From contig BQKZ01005371.1 in assembly GCA_036244855.1 (NCBI GenBank), positions 26,640 to 40,747 on the forward strand: a DNA stretch of 14,108 bases. Reading direction: 5' to 3'. Under the pieces are notes generated by a model. That model had not been told where the DNA came from and ran no database searches. It saw only the letters and a program-made list of their open reading frames with translations. The stretch is from Temnopleurus reevesii (lineage: Eukaryota; Echinodermata; Echinoidea; Temnopleuroida; Temnopleuridae). This document shows positions 8,374-14,108 of the stretch, in pieces; positions within the stretch are counted from its first letter, which is position 1, and each line of letters starts with the position of its first letter. A program made the position numbers and the translations under genes.

Positions 8374-8416
8374 GACGTTTTGGCTGCTATGTACTGTACT
8401 GGTAGCCTTCATCAGA
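8374..8416 (-). ncRNA. Hammerhead-ribozyme-like relic, probably from a Penelope-like retroelement
   Basis: Read on the minus strand, the core box CTGATGA (8410-8416) is followed by AGGCTACC, a loop, GCAGCC and AAAACGTC. CUGAUGA, a GGC/GCC helix II and a GAAA box followed by CGUC is the layout of minimal hammerhead ribozymes carried by Penelope-like elements. Here the GAAA box reads AAAA, losing the catalytic G12. After it, ACGT occurs twice about ten bases apart and could form helix III. I see no good helix I. It is therefore best read as an inactive remnant, lying in the same sense as the PCCA transcript. A chance resemblance cannot be excluded. Confidence 0.45.
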
Positions 8417-9524
8417 CTATCTGTCAAATCAACCATAGGGTGGCCATTTTACCCAAACCTACGTGAATTAGAGGACATGATTCATGGGCCATATTCCCAA
8501 AGAGGCCAACCTTCTTGAATATGTATGAGGTAAAAATAAAAGTGAATAACCAAACAGCTTTAAAAAAATATTTGGCAAAGAGAAAGCATAATAACAATAA
8601 CCATAAACTTTCTTTAATAAATATTTGGTTCAACTATTTAATGATTCACATTTCAATATCTATCCTCATCCATATTCTAGAGGTTTGACATCTTTGCATT
8701 CCGATTGTCTAATATATTGTCATTCAAACTTGATCTATTTAAGGGTTATATAGGACAACGAAAAGGAATGGGATAACTTAGCCCATTGACTACTGGAGCT
8801 GGGTCGTCCCTACACAAAGTCTATGAGAATTACAGAATTCAGAAATCATTGGTTTAAATCCCGCTATCAGAATACAAACCAAAGAGTTCATGAATAAAGA
8901 AAGGGCAAAGAAAGGAATTACCATGTTTTTACTAATAATCACCGAGTGCCCTTGATATATATGAAAAGTACAAGAAAAAAATAGAAAATAAACACCTAAA
9001 TGCAGGTATTAGTGCTACGCAATGACTTAGTGTCAGAGACCCTGAAACAGTATATGTTTTACAATGACCTTTTGGTATAGTTTACATGATAAATCTGAAA
9101 GCGATCCTTGAACAGGATGAACTGTTGTTCAAGGCCTAAATGTGATTTAATACAGTCTTTAAAAAAGAGACAACTTATCTAAAGGAAACAAAACAAAAAA
9201 TTACCAAAATAAAAAATAATACTTCCCATTCTTGATCTAAGTCAAGTCAAACACATTTTTTTCATCAAAATCTTTTGGTTTTCAGCAAAATTAATAACTT
9301 TCACGTTGTCAAAGTTTTGTAAATACTTTAATTTCACTGAGACTTTTTATGTGGTAAAGATGATATAATGTAAAATATAATAAATAAAGATGAATTACAT
9401 AGAGAAGCAAGATGATGAAAGATTAGATCTATTTTTTAACATAAGGTACAATTGGGGCAAGATGAGATTGTCTAACAAACATCAGATCTATTCCAAATCT
9501 TTTCTTGCTATTCTTACAGAGCAT
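8417..9524. other. AT-rich intron stretch, nothing recognised
   Basis: A B-box-like GGTTTAAATCCCGC occurs near 8851-8864 without a matching A box. Open frames at 8424-8633 minus and 9390-9572 plus show no domain similarity. The rest is unstructured AT-rich intron. Confidence 0.6.
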
Positions 9525-9590
9525 GTGTGGCCTAATGGCAATAGCATCCAGCTCACGACCAGGAGGTTTTGAGTTCTACACCCCAGCAAA
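9525..9590 (+). mobile_element. tRNA-like relic (head of a tRNA-derived SINE or decayed tRNA)
   Basis: GTGTGGCCTAATGGCAATAG fits a Pol III A box and D-arm (TGGCCTAATGG). About 30 nt later GAGTTCTACACC fits a B box/T-arm with one mismatch, and GCTCACGACC sits where an anticodon arm would be. The spacing is that of a tRNA. An acceptor stem is not evident and no SINE body follows, because family M copy 2 begins 15 bp later. It is likely a SINE head cut off by, or next to, that insertion, and not a working tRNA. Confidence 0.55.
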
Positions 9591-9604
9591 GTCAAATCTT
9601 CCAT

Positions 9605-9789
9605 GGTGTTGCTAGAAAGTGATCAATTGCAAATTAAATGTAAATTGGTTACATTTTTCCACACATATTTTCATCATACAAGGTTTACATTCTTAACAAA
9701 ATGCGGATGAAACTCCATGTATGATTTTGATTGGCACTTCTCGATCAACTGCAACTTGCACATGATCTCAAGTTTCTAGCAATATCCCC
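9605..9789 (-). mobile_element. MITE-like element, family M, copy 2 (inverted)
   Basis: The reverse complement contains GCAAGTTGCAGTTGATCG, then CAATCAAAATCAT, then GCATTTTGTTAAGAA in the same order as the element at 6717-6886. Its own ends form an inverted repeat, GTTGCTAGAAAGT against ATTGCTAGAAACT. It is more diverged than copy 1 and has a few extra bases. Its right end lies about 30 bp before the truncated LINE start. Confidence 0.7.
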
Positions 9790-9821
9790 CTCCCTATGAC
9801 TATAAAATTGAGACATCAGGA

Positions 9822-10940
9822 CTGCTCGATTTTTCTTCGGCGTTTGATACTTTGAGGCATGAAACTCTCCTAAGGAGGCTGAAAATCAGATATGGTATCA
9901 CTGGTCTAGCTTACCAGTGGTTTGAATCTTACTTGACCAGCAGAGAGCAAAGGGTAGTCATAAATGGGCTAGAATCTTAAGCTCACGAGCCAAATATAGG
10001 TGTACCCCAGGGTTCTGTAGTCGGCCCAATGTTATTTACGATGTACTCATCTCCTGTATATGATGTAATCAGATCTCATGGAATGTCTGGGATGTGTTAT
10101 GCTGATGATACGCAAATTTACATTTCTTTCAAGCCATGTGACCTCCAAGATGCAATCTCCCAAGTTGAACAATGTGTGAAGGATATTAAACAATGGTCAA
10201 TACATAATGGTCTCAAATTGAATGATAAAAAGACAGAGATTTTGCATCTCTCATCGCAGTTCCGCAAGAGACTGCAGCTTTCAGAAATCAACATAGATAA
10301 CACATCAATCATTCCTACCACAGTTGCCAGAAATCTTGGTGTTATGTTTGATCAGAACATGCTCATGAACAAATTTGTTTCTGCAAAATGTCGATCAGCA
10401 TCTTTCGCTCTTTGTAAACTTGGGAAGGTTCGTCAGTTCTTAGACCACAAAACAACTAAAAAACTTGTACAGGCTCTGGTTATGTGCCACGTAGACTATT
10501 GCAACAGTTTAATGTATAACATGCCTGAAGCACAAATTAAGAAACTCCAAGTAATTCAAAATTCTGCTGCACGGTTAATAACCCGCACAAGAAAACGTGT
10601 TCACATCACCCCAGTTTTGAAAGAATTACAATGGCTCCCAGTCAAGTCACGCTTGATATTCAAAATACTAGTTCTTACCTATCAATGTCTTAATTCCACA
10701 GCCCCAAATTATTTATGTGAAACTTTAGTGAAGTATGATCCGCCCCGAAATCTCAGATCGGCTCAGAAAAACCTGTTACAGTGCCCTAGCGTGCATACAA
10801 AGTTTTATGGAGAGCGGTCATTCTCTCATGCTGCTCCATCACTCTGGAACAATATCCCATCTCATTTAAAAAACTCACCCACAATATCGAAGTTTAAATC
10901 CTCCGTGAAAACCTATCTATTCAAAAAGCACTATGAATGA
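9822..10940 (+). pseudogene. LINE reverse transcriptase, 5'-truncated, one in-frame stop (CR1/L2-like)
   Basis: One frame from 9822 to the stop at 10938-10940 encodes about 372 residues. It begins LLDFSSAFD, with the first catalytic aspartate at 9846-9848. It continues with WFESYLTSREQRV, GVPQGSVVGPMLF (from 9999) and the catalytic box YADD at 10098-10109, and ends in the typical SLWNNIPSHLKNS and FKSSVKTYLFKKHY segments. The only break is a TAA at 9978-9980 before the GVPQGS motif. The endonuclease domain and the fingers part of the reverse transcriptase are missing, as expected for 5' truncation during target-primed insertion. Motif wording fits the CR1/L2 group of non-LTR retrotransposons. 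It lies antisense within a PCCA intron and cannot be mobile by itself. Confidence 0.92.
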
Positions 10941-11054
10941 CTTTGTCCCAATCGAATGGCATCTTTAATTTCCTACTTTTCATTTCTTAAGCGCATAGAG
11001 ACGCAATGGCAGTGATATGCGCTATATAAGCAACGTGTTTATTATTATTATAGG
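10941..11054 (+). mobile_element. LINE 3' untranslated tail ending in ATT repeats
   Basis: After the reverse transcriptase stop there is a short 3' UTR with TTAAGCGCATAGAGACGCAA, then ATATGCGCTATATAAGCAAC and a short (ATT)n run. CR1/L2-type elements end in short tandem repeats instead of poly(A), and the GCGCTATATAA segment also ends the SINE at 7300-7545. Confidence 0.8.
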
Positions 11055-11073
11055 TGTGTAATACAAAAGTCAT

Positions 11074-11208
11074 AGCATGTAGTAGTTCAGACTCTTGCCA
11101 TAAACAGAGGGTCACAGGTTCAAATCCCACTCATGGCGTATATTTCCTGTTGCAAGAAATTCATCCACATTGTGCTGCACTCAACCCAGGTGAGCCAAAT
11201 AGTACATG
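11074..11208 (+). mobile_element. tRNA-derived SINE, copy 2 (3'-truncated)
   Basis: The head has an A-box-like TAGTAGTTCAGACTCTTGCC and a good Pol III B box GGTTCAAATCC at 11117-11127. The body GCAAGAAATTCATCCACATT then CTGCACTCAACCCAGGTGAG aligns with copy 1. Homology fades near 11208, so the LINE-like tail is absent. It sits directly after the LINE tail and stops about 23 bp before the exon w2 donor. The ORF at 11054-11290 plus is an accidental reading of this element and of the antisense of exon w2. Confidence 0.82.
11117..11127 (+). promoter_or_regulatory. Pol III B box in SINE copy 2
   Basis: GGTTCAAATCC matches the GWTCRANNC consensus and lies about 30 nt after the A-box-like sequence, as in internal tRNA-type promoters. 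Activity is not shown. Confidence 0.65.
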
Positions 11209-11231
11209 TTCTCACTTTAGTTTTAACTTAC

Positions 11232-11285
11232 CAATCTCTTTGCAAATTCCATATTCTCTGAAAGAAAGCCATATCCAGGATGAAC
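11232..11285 (-). CDS. PCCA: PCCA exon w2 (54 nt micro-exon, phase 0 to 0)
   Basis: This very small exon encodes 18 residues, VHPGYGFLSENMEFAKRL. HPGYGFLSEN is a near-universal biotin carboxylase signature at the end of the N-terminal domain. The acceptor reads TTTCATTTAAG and the donor is GTAAGT (11226-11231). It is too short for ordinary ORF detection and was found from the motif on the minus strand. At 54 nt it is a multiple of three with phase 0 on both sides, so skipping it would keep the frame but delete the signature. A tRNA-derived SINE copy ends about 23 bp beyond the donor on the intron side, so the downstream intron starts with very little unique sequence. Confidence 0.94.
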
Positions 11286-11852
11286 CTTAAATGAAAAAAA
11301 TAAATATAGTTTGGTAAAAAATTGGTGATAAATAATAATAAAATCACAAAAGATTGGAAGGTAAACTCAAAGTCCATATAGTTCCAAAATTAATTAATTA
11401 TGCTAAGTTATATTGGTTTTAAATTAGGTAATCAGAACCGGTTCAACAGAAACTAGTTTAACACTGGTCACTAGTCATAGTCATGAAAGTGGCTTGTGGA
11501 CCAATAAACTGGGCTTGAAAATCATCTCGCATGGTAGTTTTTCGCGATCAAGAACCATTCACATCTGAATATAAATGCTGGTCACATCATAAACTGGCCT
11601 TAAGTGGTCTTATCTGGAAGCACTTGTAAAAGTAATGCGTCCAGTCATTGATAGAGCATAGTGGGGGACATGGGAGGGACATTGCTTGCTATTCAAGTTA
11701 CCATAACAACAAGACTTATTTAATGCAGTCCAATTCATAGGCCAGGAGATATATGTGTGTGGTCTTTAAATATCCCTGGTGATCGGCTTTGGAATCTAGT
11801 TTAATGGAAGCCGCTTTTCAAATGTAGATCTGAACGAGTCTGTCAGAACAGA
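11286..11852 (-). other. PCCA: Part of the PCCA intron between exons w1 and w2
   Basis: AT-rich sequence with no gene. The w1-w2 intron as a whole is 771 nt (11286-12056), and its other half is occupied by the hairpin at 11853-12009. Confidence 0.7.
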
Positions 11853-12009
11853 CCCTTGACTTTCAGTGTGTGCATGTACAGGGTATGCATTGTGTGGCTA
11901 CATGCTCAAGCCTAGGCTGAGGAAAGAACAGTGCTGTGTGTGTGCGATGCAGTCACACAATGCATATCCTGTATCACGCTCTTCACATGCACACACCGAA
12001 AGCCTAGGG
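11853..12009. repeat. Large imperfect hairpin (long inverted repeat)
   Basis: The left arm at 11853-11900, with CTTTCAGTGTGTGCATGT and then ACAGGGTATGCATTGTGTGG, pairs with the right arm at 11951-12009. The reverse complement of the right arm reads CTTTCGGTGTGTGCATGT, an extra 12 nt, then ACAGGATATGCATTGTGTGA. The loop of about 50 nt contains the palindrome GCCTAGGC, whose AGCCTAGG also recurs at 12001-12008. It could be a fold-back MITE or a structured RNA element. It lies about 45 nt downstream of the exon w1 donor in the transcript. The ORF at 11866-12111 plus is a translation of the repeat. Confidence 0.8.
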
Positions 12010-12056
12010 TATGTGCTTGCAGACTACCGTAGGTCTCAACAGGGTCTTATACTCAC

Positions 12057-12170
12057 TGCCTGTGCACCAGTGTCTTGTATTGCTTGTAGTATCCTATCCA
12101 TGTTGAGATAACTGTCCTTGGACGCTGCAGGGCCGACACACACGGCCTCGTCCGCCATCTCAACGTGTAG
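12057..12170 (-). CDS. PCCA: PCCA exon w1 (114 nt, phase 0 to 0), biotin carboxylase N-terminal domain
   Basis: The exon encodes 38 residues beginning [14 protein letters not shown] and ending AIQDTGAQA. It is preceded on the minus strand by the acceptor TTGATCAG and followed by the donor GTGAGT at 12051-12056. ADEAVCVGP followed by a SYLNMD-type segment is the hallmark of the Rossmann-like N-terminal biotin carboxylase domain in PCCA. Here the family variable loop reads [11 protein letters not shown]. Length and both phases match the neighbouring exon, which begins with VHPGYGF. The open frame runs on past both splice sites into intron, and the resulting longer ORF (12036-12284) is not a real protein. 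No exon upstream of this one could be found before 14108, so the preceding intron exceeds 1.9 kb. Confidence 0.95.
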
Positions 12171-12424
12171 CTGATCAATGGAAACAAAAATATAAAAATT
12201 ATGGAGGCATGGATTTTGAAGGAACATCACAAAGTGGCTTGCAAAAAAAATCATCACAGTGAATGATAATAACGTGTTAAACATGTACAGAGTAGGGAAC
12301 AGCGATCAACCATACTCCCCCCCCCCCCCTCAATGGTGTTAAAAGAATATATTCAGTTTTCTTAATCCTCTTCCCATCCCCCTCTCCTCCACTGATTTCT
12401 AAATACTGCAAAAGAGCAGTACAT

Positions 12425-12584
12425 ATCCATAGCTGCCAACCTGAGTCAGTGGAAATTAGAAATCTTTGCATTTATTAAATTGAAATGCATGGTGCTTATG
12501 TTGCCAAAATTAGTAATCTTTTAGATTTAACACAGAACTTGACAAATCTGAGGCCCAAATTATTAATAGTTGGCAACTATGCAT
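12425..12584. mobile_element. MITE-like element with 16-bp terminal inverted repeats
   Basis: ATCCATAGCTGCCAAC at 12425-12440 matches the reverse complement of 12569-12584 (ATGCATAGTTGCCAAC) at 14 of 16 positions. The 160-bp span between has no coding capacity and is AT-rich. Size and ends fit a small non-autonomous DNA transposon. Target duplications could not be identified. Confidence 0.6.
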
Positions 12585-13564
12585 ACCCCCTCCCTTGTTA
12601 TAACCTGCCAAATTGTTAAGCACAATCTACATGTGTTCTATGCAGCCTCAAATTTTCCTTTTCCAAAGCATGGAAATATCCAAGACAACTTTTGTTCATC
12701 ATTATTGTTAAGAAATGACATCATCGCATAATGAGACAAGTTTTTGCCTGAAAATAATCCGTGCCATTGGACCCTGGATATAACTGTATCTATAATTTGA
12801 TATACATTTTTTTTTAAAAAGAAAGAATAAAACATATTATTCGATTCCCAAGAATATGTTCTGGGAAAACCCAGGCCTATGTCACTGTTATTCAATACAA
12901 AACAATAACTGAATAAAAAAAATTATACAAGGGGTATTACACAACCAAACGATAAAATAAATATATGAATAAATAAGCATACAGATTGTAGACGTCACCG
13001 TGCAAAGACTGCTGAGAATACACGTACATCGATCAACACCAGCTTTTAATCACTTTTGATGACGTTAACAAAACTATGAAATGATAATATCGAGGGTCCA
13101 ATTACACAAAGGCATAATTCCATTTTTGGAAAAAATGGAGTTCTGTTTTCAAAATGTCCAGGAAAACAAACCTTTCAAAACATCAATGACATAAACTGTT
13201 TCTTACGATTTCGGAGATTTCAGAACTTTTTTTAAAGCTCACCTCTTTCTAAAGAGTTCAGCACTATTACATTAATTCTAGTGAGATATGTATTTCAAGT
13301 TGTCTAATTGTGCTTTTGTAATATAGTATTGTTTTTGTTGCATGGAATGAGAGTCAAATTCTGACATATAATAGCATTATATGAGTATTTGTGTTATCAT
13401 TATTATCTTATATTACAAAGAGAGAAAATTCCCCTTTTAAATCTTACTTTCACATGCTAAGCAAGGAGATAAAAATCTTTGAATAATTTTTTTAGACAGC
13501 CAAATTGGAGATCAGTCTTTATGTCACTGACCCCCAGTACAAGAAGTTTCTGATCATTCAGTCT

Positions 13565-13585
13565 CATGTACATGTACATGTACAT
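13565..13585. repeat. CATGTA tandem palindromic repeat
   Basis: About three and a half copies of CATGTA form an almost fully self-complementary run. A similar short ACATGTACATGTATATG run occurs near 3183-3200. Confidence 0.8.
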
Positions 13586-13610
13586 AGATAGCCATGATAT
13601 GAACAAATCA

Positions 13611-13641
13611 GTTAGTTTTGATGACATCATCAAGAACTAAC
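13611..13641. repeat. Near-perfect 31-bp palindrome
   Basis: GTTAGTTTTGATGA and TCATCAAGAACTAAC are reverse complements apart from one unpaired base, with only CA between them. The centre, TGATGACATCATCA, resembles a bZIP-type dyad (TGACATCA against the CRE TGACGTCA). It may be a hairpin or a binding site, with no evidence of function here. Confidence 0.7.
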
Positions 13642-14108
13642 AAATCTAACTTTATGAAATATGAAAAAACTTTTTGGATATTTTGACAATGCTATTTCCA
13701 AGAATCATAAAAATGTTGTTCATTATAGTTGATAAACTGCTTTTTATGACACTATGAAACATCCAGGGATTTTCACAATGTATTTTTTATCTTAATTACA
13801 TGTAGATTTTTATTTCTTTTTAAACATCTATATCAAGGGTTATTACAAAAATATTTGGGGATATACACAGTACTAAAACAGAACATTTTAATGCCATTTC
13901 CCCTATTTTGAAACAGCCTTCAATTTTTTTCTTACTAAAGTAAAAATCCTATGTAACAATTTGTATCTTTGATTATTCCCGACACCATAACAAACTATAT
14001 TTAGAATGAAGATTAAGTGCAGAATTATTGTTATTATCATTTAATCAGCAATTTCAACAAACACAAAGTATCAAAAGTACATGAGGATTTTCATCACTTC
14101 TGTAACTT

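Larger units (their letters stand above)
44..12170 (-). other. PCCA: PCCA gene, partial: seven internal exons of the propionyl-CoA carboxylase alpha subunit
   Basis: Joining the minus-strand segments 12170-12057, 11285-11232, 2639-2471, 2048-1970, 1360-1258, 690-596 and 126-44 gives one uninterrupted frame of about 232 codons that follows the animal PCCA order of motifs: [94 protein letters not shown], then the segment ending SAG. Every junction has GT and AG, and the codon phases match. In the known family, this subunit binds ATP, bicarbonate and biotin and carboxylates biotin, so that the beta subunit can turn propionyl-CoA into methylmalonyl-CoA in the mitochondrial matrix. The N-terminus and targeting peptide lie beyond 14108. 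The remaining ATP-grasp part, the BT linker domain and the biotinyl domain lie before position 1. The motif wording fits PCCA better than MCCC1, PC or ACC. Confidence 0.95.
12171..14108 (-). other. PCCA: PCCA intron upstream of exon w1 (runs off the window)
   Basis: I searched for the expected upstream exon (the VANRGEIA-type motif) and did not find it. The stretch holds a run of 13 C at 12317-12329, a MITE-like element at 12425-12584, a 9-bp hairpin at 13119-13139 (TCCATTTTT/AAAAATGGA), a GTACAT palindromic repeat at 13565-13585 and a 31-bp palindrome at 13611-13641. ORFs at 12277-12471 and 12638-12895 minus carry no recognisable domain. Confidence 0.7.

Noticed and set aside
8851..8864. GGTTTAAATCCCGC, resembling a Pol III B box
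   Set aside because: No A box at the proper distance and no second copy. Likely chance or too decayed to call.
11054..11290. Plus-strand ORF of 78 codons
   Set aside because: It reads through SINE copy 2 and the antisense of exon w2.
12036..12284. Minus-strand ORF of 82 codons with an ATG in intron
   Set aside because: Only its middle (12057-12170) is PCCA exon. The flanks are intron beyond clear splice sites.
12317..12329. Run of 13 C
   Set aside because: A homopolymer with uncertain length in sequencing and no associated feature.
13003..13045. GACGTCAC and TGACGTTA, near-matches to a CRE
   Set aside because: Such 7-of-8 matches are common by chance in this length, and no promoter context is visible.
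1..14108. CRISPR arrays, operons, phage or prokaryotic features
   Set aside because: Repeats here are microsatellites and transposons, genes are spliced, and no regularly spaced direct repeats are present.

Overview
This window is a piece of an animal nuclear genome, most likely a marine deuterostome such as a sea urchin or other echinoderm. The reasons are small coding exons separated by large AT-rich introns with GT-AG boundaries, and a dense load of tRNA-derived SINEs, MITE-like inverted-repeat elements and a CR1/L2-type LINE whose SINE partner ends in the GCGCTATATAA tail common in marine invertebrates. The taxon is inferred from repeat style, not proven. No prokaryotic or viral gene arrangement is present.

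The only host gene I can support is PCCA, the alpha (biotin carboxylase) subunit of mitochondrial propionyl-CoA carboxylase, on the minus strand. Seven internal exons run right to left: 12057-12170, 11232-11285, 2471-2639, 1970-2048, 1258-1360, 596-690 and 44-126. Their splice phases all agree and they join into 697 nt (about 232 codons) without an in-frame stop. They cover the middle of the biotin carboxylase N-terminal region and the front of the ATP-grasp domain. The start codon, mitochondrial presequence and first exons lie beyond position 14108. The rest of the carboxylase domain and the biotinyl (BCCP) domain lie before position 1.

Region by region: positions 1-2639 hold five exons with short introns, one of which contains a 500-bp pyrimidine tract directly against a splice donor. 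At 2574-3250 the acceptor end of the third exon, together with its GGA-repeat polypyrimidine tract and a piece of intron, is tandemly copied about three and a half times, and this array runs into a 500-bp purine-rich stretch. The 8.6-kb intron at 2640-11231 is a transposon reservoir. It holds a MITE-like element (5388-5562), two inverted copies of a second MITE family (6717-6886 and 9605-9789), a tRNA-derived SINE (7300-7545), a hammerhead-ribozyme-like relic (8374-8416), a tRNA-like relic (9525-9590), a 5'-truncated LINE reverse transcriptase (9822-11054) and a second SINE (11074-11208) that stops about 23 bp from an exon. The next intron contains a large imperfect hairpin (11853-12009). The last stretch, 12171-14108, is intron with another MITE-like element (12425-12584) and several palindromes.

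The most noteworthy structure is the duplicated exon/acceptor array. It creates two extra 3' splice-site look-alikes in a metabolic gene, and both would lead to truncated product if used. Together with a long complementary purine tract downstream of the next exon, it makes this part of the transcript a plausible site of unusual splicing. I see no evidence of a novel multi-gene system.
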